Assembly: GCA_027919835.1 (NCBI GenBank) | Contig: JANVFP010000004.1 | Coordinates: forward strand, 930,001 to 994,000 | DNA: 64,000 bases | Source of the DNA: Lentinula raphanica | Taxonomy: Eukaryota; Basidiomycota; Agaricomycetes; Agaricales; Omphalotaceae | Direction: 5' to 3' | Part shown: positions 49,391 through 59,822 of the stretch, one piece after another | Numbering within the stretch: the first letter of the stretch is position 1 | Layout of the letters: each line of letters opens with the position of its first letter | Program-made: the position numbers and the translations under genes | Notes under the pieces: model-generated | What the model saw: only the letters and a program-made list of their open reading frames with translations | The model's database searches: none | Told to the model about the DNA's origin: nothing

Positions 49391-50068
49391 GAATTCGATT
49401 CACTAGGTGAAGCTTAGCAGACTACAGGGCGGAGATAGTCGATTCGTCTGCGCTTTTGTACAAGTTGGTCGTGGTCGCCTTGGAACAAGTTGGTGATCAA
49501 TCATCGAAGCTTGATGTGCTGCAACTCGCTGTGAGGCATTGTCAACCCCATGTATTTATGTCAGTATCAATCGCCGATCAACGGCACATTTTACAGCGCC
49601 TAAATCATGTCAAGCACACTTTTTTCAGACTCAAAAAATGACAGGTACCCGAGATATATCATATGTGAAGAGATCTGAAGAGATTGTGACTCAGTTTTTG
49701 CACCAGATTCCATGTAAACCTCTCCTTCGGAGTCCTTGTTGAGGCTTGCTCTCCATTCTTATACCTTCACATCTGTGTGCCGGCCTAATGCCGGATTATC
49801 AATCGCTGATCCGTGCGGCATTAGCAACTCATTTCTCCAACATTTCTCGGCTTCACTGCCATCCATCAGCTTCGATCACTCCGGAACCTCTCGGGTACCT
49901 TTTATTTTTCGATGTATGTAAGCACTTGCCATGAATTATGGTAATTTACAACCGGCAGCTAGTAATACTACGCCCTCGGAAACTGCATAAAAGTACAGTC
50001 CACAACTTGATCAATACTAACAATAGCCTCTTCAACTTTTCACTTTCAAATTTTTTAAGGGGGGCTCG
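49391..50068. other. Divergent intergenic region, PAP2 / 7-TM gene 3
   Basis: 678 bp; nothing recognised apart from promoter space for two divergent genes. Confidence 0.45.
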
Positions 50069-50977
50069 ATGCCTCTCGTTAGCTCAGGTAAGAATGGACT
50101 TGTCAGTGACAGTAATGGTCTGGAAATAACAATGCTGCTCAGGACAAATCATGCTGGACGATTTGACACCAGGAGAGATTAACACAATCATTGCTTTCGA
50201 TGTGATGAATGTGATAGGTCTGCTAATGACCTCTCTAGTTCTTTTTCCTGCTCTTCTGTCGCGAACCGTGGTTAGATCCTCTGCTTGGATCGCACTCATG
50301 ACCTCGAGCATGTTCTATTCTTCTTCCTATCTTCTTCTCCTACCGACAGGCCAACGCTCGGTTTCTCAGCCCGCCTATGGAGTCTGTCTTTTCCAAGGTT
50401 CTTTGGTTTACAGCGCCCCAGTCTTGTACGTTGCATCGTTCTTTAAAATGGCTTCTCGAATTTGATTCCATTGGCAGGGTATCGTTCGCAGGCTGGGCCT
50501 ATGTTCTACAGGTAAATTTTATCTTGATGAAGTACGGTTAAACTCAAGCTGAGTGAACGTAGCTCTATATCGGATTGTTTTTGTTCATGCCCAAGTTGAG
50601 GTTGTTGCGAGTCAACATAATGGTGTTTTCAGATTGACTTTGAAGCCATGAGGTGCTGCTAATGGACAATCAACAGCTTCTTCTGTCTCCAGTATGCATT
50701 GCTGGAATCATGTTCGTTGCATCACTAGCCGTAAGTACACTTATCATGTCAATCATAGCAAATATCATGAGCTTACTCTCATTCAGTTTGGAATCCAGTA
50801 TCCAGAGACAGTCGTGATCGATTCGACTCGTCGTTATTGTCATATAACATCTCATCTTCCGTCAGTGAATATTGTTACTCAAGGCAGACAGCGATGAGTG
50901 AAGTGAACTTCGAAACAGACGGATCATGGCTGCAGTGCTTATCGGTGTAGGTACCGCTGGGATGATGGTGTTCGAAG
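50069..50977 (+). CDS. 7-TM receptor-like membrane protein 3 (3' end unresolved)
   Basis: Start MPLVSSG (exon 50069-50087) joined to QIMLDDLTPGEINTIIAFDV (exon from 50143). Helices: VMNVIGLLMTSLVLFPALL, SAWIALMTSSMFYSSSYLLL, the Cys loop AYGVCLFQGSLVYSAPVL, VSFAGWAYVLQ, LLLSPVCIAGIMFVASLA, and AAVLIGVGTAGMMVFE, in the same order and with introns in similar places to the genes at 26863 and 32259. The loop before helix 6 (YCHITSHLP) corresponds to YCNLADVVP in copy 1. Downstream of 50977 I could not find a convincing continuation for the last helix and tail, so the coordinate given is the end of the last supported exon, not a stop. It may continue to about 51450 or be truncated. Confidence 0.6.
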
Positions 50978-51860
50978 GTGAGAGAGCTCAATCTCGCGCC
51001 TATATCACGAATTGTACTTCCCCTCAACCCTCATCGAACTCCCCCACTATGACCCAGCCCATTTTCCTGACTCTGGAATCTAACTCTCAATCTCCCTCAT
51101 GGTGCCATCGATCCCCTGCAAACACTATCCAGAAAGCAACTCAGAATCTGCAACATCTGAGCCATGAAGTCTTCCTGTGATCTCTCATTTCCGTTTGCAA
51201 AGCTTGGATTGCTGAGATTGCCTCATCCAGAAGGCATACAGAAAGAGACGATTCATAGCTTCAAGGTTTTGAGTCAAAGAGCCAAAAAGAACGTAGAGAT
51301 GGGTTTAGAGATCTGCTATCAGCATGGAACGATTCAATGTACAAGTCAGCAAACCACTGAAAGCGTGTCTTTCTCAGTATCCGCAGAGCCCGTACTCAGT
51401 ATATGCAGACTACCCCCTTGGTCACCGAATATGTAACCTTCTCATACGCGTCGGCCAGTCAGTGTTTTCTTGTTGCTCGATATGACCAAGAGACTGACTT
51501 CCGCTTCCTCCCGCTCAGCGGCCAGGACATGACTATAGATAGTTGCCGGCTTCGAGGATAGGTAAGCATGAGCTAGATTGGGACCCGACATTGCTTGAGT
51601 GCCCAATGAGCAAATCCAAGAAGAAACCTCGGCAGCGTTCATTCCTTCGTATGAGATTATCTGGTTCGTTCGACAACAAGGCGACCCGGTCCGTGATTGC
51701 TTTGCAACAGCTGTATTGCCCCCAATAATCGCTGGGCTGTGATTCAAGTTTGGGAAAAATTGTGTAGATTCGTCGCCTTAATGAACTGTGGACAAAACTG
51801 TCACTGGATAACATGCGCGTTCATAACCGTTCAGATCGTGGAAGATGAATAGTGTTGGTA
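50978..51860. other. Region after the last supported exon of 7-TM gene 3
   Basis: About 880 bp that should hold the 3' exons of the 7-TM gene. The string CTTCTCATACGCGTCGGCC near 51438 resembles the IVRVS segment before the last helix of copy 1, but frames are broken around it. No other gene recognised. Confidence 0.35.
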
Positions 51861-53442
51861 TCAGTACTCTACGTTGAGCTTATAAACTCTTTTAGAATTC
51901 CAGAAGAGGGCTTGCTCCACAATTCGCGCAGCCTCGGTCTCCATTAACTCACCTCTCGAAACGATCTCAGAAAGCACCTGTGAATCATGCTGGAATGAGA
52001 AGAGAGTGTCGTTGATGGGATCCACATTGCAGACTCACATCAAACAAAGCCTGTCTTGCCTGTATAGTTCCTAGAAAGAATGATTCAGGATGCCAGTGAC
52101 CATCAGCTATCGACATTTATCAATTCAAATGTCTCATGAGAGGATACAGGGAACCCACTGGACCACAGAATCTTGTTCGTAGGACACAACTCCAGAACTT
52201 GCTGAATAGCCACCCGCTGACCAGAACCTGACACCATTGGGAATATCTTGAGATAAAATCAACGTTTGGTAGGCAAACGAATTCCAATCAACTCACCTCT
52301 CCAAAATCTAGCATCACATTAGGATAGACTGAGCACAGATAGCCTGCTTCCTTCGTAAATGGATAAGCGGCATGCAGGAGAACGAAAGTAGTTTTAGGAT
52401 ATTCCTTGATCAGAGGCTGCATATACGCTGGCGATGCGTGAACAAGAGGGATATCGGAGTCTCCAAGACCAGTGTGAAATTGCACTGTCAAGAAACATGT
52501 TACGCTCGCAGGTCATAATTCCGCGGGCAATCTTACCAGGTATATCGAACTCTCCTGCGACACGAAGACCCCAGTGTACGATCCATTCATTGATCTCCCC
52601 ATGTGCAAGGCGAAGCATTCCTGTGCTTTGGAAATCCACGATGGCCCTACATAAACTTTCGGTAACTTTGGCATAATCGTGCTGCTCATTCGGAGCGGTC
52701 GCTACTCCAAGCTCTGCTCGAGGTCGAACGTTTAATCCACCACGATAGCAGATGATGCTCTTGAACGCAACCACCTCTGGGTCCTTTGCACTTTCGCTCA
52801 AATTGACCTGAAGTCGACGAAAGAATTCTACGAGGATGGGCTGTAGTTGATTCTGCACTTCCAAGCCTGCCAAAGTCAACAATGGTTGAAGGAATGGCAA
52901 CAGCAGGCGCTAGACCAGAATAAAATGTTTAGAGTTACATGGATGAGAAGACAGCAACATCTTACCTGTGCCTCGTCTTCTATCCGTACGATCCTCTTCG
53001 TATCACAACCAAATCTCCTGTGCCATTTCCAGTCTTCGCACCATTCCGAAACACCACCGAGCCCATCGTCCAGGAGAAGGGCCTGTATCCCGCAAGGCTT
53101 CATGAAGATATCACATAGCTCTTCATAGTCCATTGCTTCTCGTCGCTGTTTGACTTGCTGCCAAAGAGACGGAGACTCTGAAACTTCAGAGCCACCTTCT
53201 CCACTTGAGGTGAAGACTTTTGAAAGCTGAGCAGCTGCTCGGAAGCAAGCAATTGTTTGTGCAGCGTCTTGAATTAAGCTGGGTCCACTGGGAGCTTCGG
53301 AGATGATAGATTCAAGCGGTACTTGGTGTCTGAATTGGGAACGAAGGAGAGGATGTGCATGGTTGTCGATTGCGGGGAAGGTGAAAGCTGTCTTTCGGAG
53401 GAGGTCCAGAGGTTCGACGACTGCTTCTCTGTGGGGGTTCAT
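51861..53442 (-). CDS. FluG-like amidohydrolase (Amidohydro_2)
   Basis: Metal-dependent hydrolase of the TIM-barrel amidohydrolase family, like the N-terminal domain of fungal FluG but without the glutamine-synthetase domain. The first exons are 53442-52966, 52909-52537 and from 52484. Motifs: AIDNHAHPLL (metal His-x-His), RLAHGEINEW, IPVQFHTGLGDSDI (metal His), TFVLLHAAYPFTKEAGYL (second His), NVMLDFGEIFP, and ILWSSDGHWHPE (metal Asp). The end ALFWNSKRVYKLNVEY matches the family C-terminus. In plant and bacterial relatives the substrate is often unknown; a role in sporulation signalling, as in Aspergillus FluG, should not be assumed without the second domain. Shares a 149-bp divergent promoter with the BolA gene. 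Confidence 0.88.
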
Positions 53443-53591
53443 GATGATAAGGAACTGATAGTCTCATGACTAGTTCAAGAATAGTAGCATTAGGGAAAAT
53501 CCATGGATGATGGTCAGAGATAAGATGAGAAAGTCGACGCGAGTGCGAGGTGGCATCTCACGTGTGCTGAATATCTTATCAGATATCGACG
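53443..53591. promoter_or_regulatory. Compact bidirectional promoter
   Basis: Only 149 bp separate the starts of the amidohydrolase (-) and BolA (+) genes, so both must use overlapping promoter DNA. No individual element was assigned. Confidence 0.6.
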
Positions 53592-53990
53592 ATGATCAAC
53601 CTTGACGACCTCGAAGCCGCAATCCGAAGCGCTCTTCCAGTCTCTCACCTCGAAATTGAAGACCAGTCGAGTGGTTGTGGTGAGAGCTATGCGATTGTCC
53701 TTGTAAGCGAGGCTTTCGAAGGGAAAAACACTCTAGCTAGACATCGATTTGGTATGTTTCGAATCCAAATTTTGGTGCCCAGTGTGGTTCGAAACGGGAA
53801 CTAATTCGTCACTTTCTCCTTCCAGTTAATGATCTCTTGAAGGCCCAGATAGCACAAATGCACGCGTTCTCCCAGGTTTGTTAGAACCACTGGTCGTCAA
53901 TTGCATCGTACGCTCACTCAGCCGTATCGGGACCGTCAGAAAACATTTACACCCAATCAGTATCAGGACTTCAAAGCCAAGCAAGGTTGA
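53592..53990 (+). CDS. BolA-family protein (BolA2/Fra2-like)
   Basis: Small partner of monothiol glutaredoxins in iron-sulphur handling in known fungi. Three exons (53592-53751, 53826-53875, 53940-53990) give 86 aa with exact phase. Family pattern: an N-terminal helix DLEAAIRSALPVSHLEIED, SGCGESYAIVLVSEAFEGK, then LARHRFVND (invariant His), AQIAQMHAFSQKTFTP and Gln-Tyr close to the end. The length and the absence of a targeting peptide suggest the cytosolic/nuclear BolA2 group rather than mitochondrial BolA1/3. It is divergent from the amidohydrolase with a very short spacer. Confidence 0.93.
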
Positions 53991-54463
53991 ACGAGGGTAG
54001 AACATTATCTAGGGATACACTATGTGGCTGTTTGTTATCACACATACATTCCACCCTGCATAATGCACAGCGTGGTTCAAGATTCATGTTGTACACTGTA
54101 TGGCGTCAGTGATCAAGTCGACGTAGAAGTTGCCTATGGCGAAGCTCGGTGGATATCGATCTCTCTTTTGAGTCCCATTGCTAACTCTCTTCGATAAATG
54201 TGGACAGCGTTGACCCGGATCCTCTCCCTGACACGAAACAATCTCATGCAGCGCTTCGCCGGTATGACAAGATGCACGTAGAAAGGCGCCATGAGAGAGA
54301 TTCCCTTGAACCAGACAGAAGACATGCACAGCAGTGTATATATTGCATCTCGAGCATTATCTTGGTGGCACTGACTCCGGGTCTCCCCATTTATGTAACG
54401 CTATAAAGATGACCGAGCAAGATGACTCCATCCACACCTCTTCTCTTGGACTAGACTCGAAAT

Positions 54464-55387
54464 ATGCCTACGGTCACATTGCCTCCCGGTTTCTACGAAA
54501 TCCTTTTTCATACAGATGATGGCACGGAGAAAAAGGTCCTCACGCCTCTTTCTGTTGGTTTAGTGATCACGACCGGTAATGTGACAGACGCACCTGTGAG
54601 CTGAATCACCATCTGCCCATTATCGTGAATCGTGATGGGTTTTCGTTTCACTTTACTTACGTGTCATTCGTTAACCACGTCAAACTCGCTCTTCGTGGAC
54701 AGTGGCAAATTCAAGCTGACGGAAGAATATCCTCTATCAGCGCTTCAGGGAACCAAGTTCAACAATATCAGACCCTGACAAACAACGCGCCCTGCCAAGT
54801 AGGAGATTATGTGACCACGTCGGACAGGGAAAAGGGGATGTCGTGGATGATTTACGATGTACAATAGTGAGTGATCCAATTTCCCTTCCTGCTGAAAAGA
54901 TTGTTCATTTCTCAGTTCCAACTTCTGACTCTCTAGCCACATCGATGAAACTTACATAGGGCATATCATGACGAACGATGGTACGAAGCTCTTTTGGTCG
55001 GTGGACTCTGCAGATTCTTCAGTGAGAACTCATGATAACTTTCCTAAAATCTCAAGATCTAGAGTCATCACTGACGTTCACCTCCGACTTTTCTAGGTGC
55101 GCCTTCGGCAGATTGATGATTTCTGCATCAACAGCATGACCAAGTTCCATTTTGTACCGATCACTCCTCGTGAAGGTCAATATTTGAACAAATTTCGACG
55201 AAACCATCGTGTGGTTCATGGTGGACAGCCTCCAGCTATGGAAAACGGAGGAGGGTCCAATCTCGCCGTGATTCTCGAGGCCATTCTCACTTTAATTATC
55301 ATCAACTTGTACGTGATTCTGGAAATGGCGAGAGGGAACAGGGCAGGTAAACTCAACGATTTGTTACCATCTTGGTTGGCAAAGTAA
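54464..55387 (+). CDS. Beta-trefoil-like protein with C-terminal membrane anchor, copy 1
   Basis: Four exons (54464-54595, 54703-54866, 54937-55021, 55097-55387) give 223 aa. The soluble part (1-160) begins PPGFYEILFHTDDG and has evenly spaced beta strands with APWQIQADG, GMSWMIYDVQYH and KLFWSVDSADSS, then KFHFVPI. This W-x-I/V spacing recalls beta-trefoil peptidase inhibitors of mushrooms (I66/clitocypin-like); the fold is inference. One C-terminal membrane helix, LAVILEAILTLIIINLYVIL, is followed by EMARGNRAGK and a short tail, a tail-anchored layout. No signal peptide. Tandem with copy 2, 666 bp downstream; upstream sequence is also shared. Function unknown. Confidence 0.75.
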
Positions 55388-56053
55388 TGTTGAAGATGGG
55401 GGATCCCGGCGAAGCAGTCCAACTGAAATGATGATGCATATGTATCGTACACCCATCATCTTCAAGTTTGTCGTCTCATCGTTCCTCTTGATCCTTATAC
55501 CCCAGTGAGCCCCTTCAGCTGCTGAATCGACGATCTTCCAATGATAACTATAATCATGCTATCCAAGGCATACTCGTTATCAAGGCGCCTAAAATCCAAG
55601 AAGTCGCAGAATATTTGCACTATCATCGCCTCAGCGTCAAAACCATCATCGAAATCAATTTGAGGTAGGAGTGCTGTGTAGAGGCTCAATAGGGCTCAAT
55701 GAACATCTCTCTGATTTCATGCCGGACTCTTTGTTCGCGAGATAATCGTAGACATCGCTGATAATCGTTTTCCGACGCCTGTGACTCAAGACTCCAAGAC
55801 TATCACGAAACAGTTATCCTGGGACCTGCAATGCGTCAGCGTGACAAGATGCATGCAGATGAGTGCATATATAAGAGCAATGCCCTCTAACCAGGTACAA
55901 GCTATGCACAACAAGGTACATATTTCATCTAAAGCAATAACTTTGTCGCACTGACGCATTCCAGGCCTAGGATATAAAGATGGCGGAGCATATCTGCCAC
56001 AAACCCATTCCCACCTGTAATTATCCCTTACAAGTCAGCGGCGGCGGTTCAAA
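55388..56053. other. Spacer between trefoil-like copies
   Basis: 666 bp. A TATA-like element (CATATATAAGAG) lies at about 55867 and the block up to the ATG resembles the region before copy 1 (shared GATATAAAGATG / GCTATAAAGATG and TTGCATCTCG- or TTTCATCTAA-like strings). No separate gene. Confidence 0.55.
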
Positions 56054-56909
56054 ATGCCTATGGTCTCATTACCTGCTGGGTTCTACGAAATTCATACTCA
56101 TACATATGATGGCACCAGGAAGGTGCTTACGCCTGAGTCTGTTGGCGTAGCAATCATTACCGGTAATTTGCCCAAAGACGCCATCGTAAGTAGAGTCCTC
56201 CATCTAATTCACGGCTCTTCCATCTTAACTTCCGGAAATTGTTCGTCTAGTGGCAAATGCAAGCTGACGGAAGGATAGTAGCATTCAGCAAATCAGGAAA
56301 CCAAGTTCAGCAGTATCAGACTCTGACGAAAAACAAGCCTTGTCAACAAGGAGACTCAGTGACCACGTCGAATGAGGAGAACTCGGGGATGCCGTGGTTG
56401 ATATGCAATGTACAATAGTGAGTGCTTCATTTTCCTTTCTGTTGGAAATACGATCGTTTAATACTAAGTCCTGATCTAGTCACTTAGTTGGTAATTATTG
56501 GACAGGAGATATCATGACGAATGATGGAACCAAGCTTTCTTGGTCGGTGGACTTTGCAGATTCTTCAGTAAGAACTCATTATATTCTGAGATTTGCGAAG
56601 CTGTACTTCTTCTTCCAGATACGTCTCCAGCAGGTTGATGATTTTTGCATCAGCAGCATGCCCAAATTCGAGTTTAGACCCATTACATCTCGCGATGGCC
56701 AAGGTAAATTGCCACCACTGAACTTGTGGGATGGAAAGCACCCAGTTGTAGTGATTGGAAGAGGGTTCTATTTCGTCCTGATGATTCTTGAGGTGATTTT
56801 GACTTTGGTCATCATCATTTTGTATGTGATTTTGGAGATGGTGAGGGGGAATGGGGCAGGTATACTGAATGATTTATTAGCATCTCGGTTGGCCCGTGTG
56901 GCAAAGTGA
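56054..56909 (+). CDS. Beta-trefoil-like protein with C-terminal membrane anchor, copy 2
   Basis: Four exons (56054-56185, 56251-56417, 56480-56567, 56619-56909) give 225 aa; intron positions and phases are the same as in copy 1. Matching blocks: PAGFYEIHTHTYDG, AIWQMQADGRIVAF, GNQVQQYQTLTKNKPCQ, GMPWLICNVQYH, KLSWSVDFADSS and QQVDDFCISSMPKFEF. Membrane helix FVLMILEVILTLVIIILYVI and EMVRGNGAG follow. The membrane-proximal linker (GKLPPLNLWDGKHPVVV) differs most from copy 1, whereas the helix and its start are conserved, suggesting the anchor matters. Function unknown. Confidence 0.75.
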
Positions 56910-57658
56910 TGCTTGAAATTCGGAGTTCCACTGTGGTAGTATTGTATGAACGAGACTTCCCATCCAGTGACGGCACACTAGTGACTATGGTTTGCATCTC
57001 GTTTCTCCGATGATTGAAGTCGATTGAAGCATTGGACACCCCCCAGGCTTCACACTCGTCCTACTTATATGCCCTTCTAGTTACCCTTTCAAAAGTATCT
57101 TCTACCCTTCGTACAGATCTGAATACTCAAGGGGGTACCGCGGGGGGTTGTCTGCAGCTAGGATTAGCCACAAGGAGCGACTCGACTTGCGAACTAATCC
57201 CTCATGTAAGCATCTCTTTTGTGCCCTTACACAACTGCAGACCGGTACCAAGATGTTTGAGGGCAAGAGATATCAGATGGGTGGGTTATCACGGTCGATA
57301 TATCCCTCGCCATCGCCTAACTCCAGTTGCCTCGGGTGGTAATTCGAATGAGAGCCAAAGGACTCTAAAATCTTAACTCGCCCAACAGTTGGGTGGTAAG
57401 TGGGCCCTGATGCACACACCAATTATAGACGAAGAGTATTCAGACCTCATAGATAAACCAATTTTATTTGTGAATGAGAAAGCAAACTCATGTTGTCTAT
57501 GTAGGAGCTCCTGGTACCTCCTGCGACACCCTCCTTCCTTCCCTCCCTGCAACTCTTTCGGGATTCTATTTGTTACTGTTTGTTCTTTCACTTCCTCTTC
57601 TCCTCCCATCTTCCGACTACTCATTTTACAATCTCTACTTGAATTCTATCCAACCAAT
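56910..57658. other. Intergenic region
   Basis: 749 bp. Open frames from 57389 onward run into the next gene, but ATG and homology support is lacking before 57659. Presumed 5' leader and promoter of the next gene. Confidence 0.45.
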
Positions 57659-59519
57659 ATGTTGCAGGCGCAGCCGCGGAACCTCAATTGTCTCCAACGA
57701 CTTCTTTGCACAGCGGTCTTCATCTCACGCGACTCTGCTAATGCACGCTTTGACGAAGTCGAGATGTCGTTTTCTACAAATTTTCGATTACCCACCAAAC
57801 GCGCAAATGTTCTTGTCGATTCGGGACGCCAACAACTCAATGCAATGGTCGAGGATGAGTTCGGCGAGATGTCGATTGACGGTGTAGATGACATGACTAC
57901 AGTAAGTTCTTTTCTCGTAGAAGTGCGGACGCTTTGATATGCTTCTTCCCGCTAGGCCGTTCTCGCTGTAATTCGTACATTCCAATTTCACCGCAGTATC
58001 TTTGGCTACCCAGTTGGCAATGCACTGGAAAATTTTATCACCAATGGCGATTTACTCGACCTCTATCTTGGTTTTCACTTCTACTCTCAAACCGATCCTG
58101 GCATTGACATAGCACGGGCTCTCTCCTTCGTGCAAAACACTTGCTTCGCACCGATGAAAGAAGCTCTTCAGAATAATATGACATCGGACGACACTATACT
58201 ACAGGACGAGCCCGTTCAAATCCCATGTAAGCGTCCGTTTACTCAGGTCAGCGGAACTGTCAAAGTATCTCGTAAAAAACAGGCGTCCAGTGTAGACGAA
58301 GGTTTTTGCTCGCCTTCATGCTCCTACCTGTTGATTCTCAACTCTCCTCGTTTCAGAAAACGCGAACCCAATTTCTCGACACTTGCACAAACGAAGATTC
58401 ACCCCAAGTCTACGAAAGAAACGCCCCGACGCGCTCACTCACGCTCTGGAACCAGCAAAGGACAATAGTCACGTCAAGGTCGAAGTTCAAGACCTGCAAG
58501 GTCAATTCGTCAACGTCGTACCCGAATTTTCTGATGCACCGGAATTAATGTTCATGGATGTGGACATGCCATTCATCAACGAGGATCTCGCGACTTCCGC
58601 AAGTCATCAATCCGAATCTTTAACTCTTTCGTGGACCGCTTCCGAGCACGACGATACTTTTGAATCTCAGGCGCGCGATTACGAATTACTGGGTTCAGCT
58701 CAAGCTTTGGAAGAATATCAGCCTAAGGATGATGATTTCGAGAAAGTTTCTCTCATTGTCGAAGCACGCCAAGATATCGACGAACTACCTGACGGAAATG
58801 GCCGTTTCGTTCATACGGATATGGTCGAACAGTCAATTATCCACACTCCTTCCTCATCTGCCGACGATCAGCCTTCAGTTGTCCCGAGCGTTTTTCTCCC
58901 TACAAAGACCCACATCCATTCTCAAGGACTGACACTATCTACCCACCCCTTTCCACGTCAAGCGTCCCTCACACCTAGACTTCCTACAAATGTGTTTCTG
59001 CCATCGGATTCGTATTTGGCGGCTCAGGGTATCCCTCTTGCTTCCAGAATCGCTCTGCCAACTTCAGCCTCTCCCTTGACAGAAGCAGGACGTGACTCAG
59101 AACCCTCCGCTCAAGTGACTGCGTGCACACCGTCATCCAAGACGAAATCCACCTCGTTCAAGACCCGCTTTCTATCCTTCGTAACTCGGACTTTACGTTT
59201 CATGGTCGCAACTTTCTCCGTATACTGTCTTTTCTTGATATTCTCATCCTGGCAACAAAGACTCAACCTGCAGCTTCATGTGTTGCTCTTCATCAAGGCG
59301 CTGGCGATCGTCTACTCCTTGGTCTCCACCATCATCGAGTTTTTCTACACAAAGCAATCATTGTCTTACTCCCTACTGAAAAGCTGTATGGTGGCGATAC
59401 TGTCGACAACTTTCGCAATCGAGTCGCTTCTGCTTGTGTATGCCATCATTGATATTCTTGCACAGAAGGATCCATTCGCCTTTGTCATTCCTTCAAGACT
59501 CAAGATCGGCCACAAGTAA
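57659..59519 (+). CDS. Unknown protein with basic linker and C-terminal membrane helices
   Basis: Three exons (57659-57901, 57956-58289, 58357-59519) give 579 aa; the second junction was chosen because the nearer donor at 58227 creates a stop codon. Residues 1-175 look globular (VDDMTTAVLAVIRTFQFHRS, SIFGYPVGNALENFI). A basic stretch follows (CKRPFTQVSGTVKVSRKKQ, then HKRRFTPSLRKKRPD), then about 250 acidic/Ser-rich residues. The C-terminus has three or four hydrophobic segments: FMVATFSVYCLFLIF, VLLFIKALAIVYSLVSTII, MVAILSTTFAIESLLLVYAI. Not recognised as a known family. The layout suggests an internal-membrane protein with a large cytoplasmic or nucleoplasmic N-terminus. Confidence 0.7.
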
Positions 59520-59822
59520 GGCGAAGAGTATAGTTATCGGTATGGACTCTTCCAATAACTATCTCTGACGACGTATTGTATCGCCATCTACCTACATTAT
59601 TACCCAGACTCTTAGATTTGTAGTACGATAGAGCACGCTCGATCTGTACATGTTACATGTAATTATACTTAGAATATCATAAGTCGCTGAGCTTGAGTCT
59701 GAGTTGTCAAAGCGCGTGAGAAGCGAAGTGATCACAGCTTGGACAAAGTGTCAAAGCTGGACAAAGACGTTCAACTCCAACGTCAACGTTTGACCAGTGG
59801 ACAGTGAGCAATTCACGAACCG
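59520..59822. other. Intergenic region
   Basis: 303 bp tandem spacer; nothing recognised. Confidence 0.45.

Noticed and set aside
58227..58356. Alternative donor at 58227 for the 57659 gene
   Set aside because: Joining it to the acceptor at 58356 creates a TAA codon; the donor at 58290 keeps the frame.
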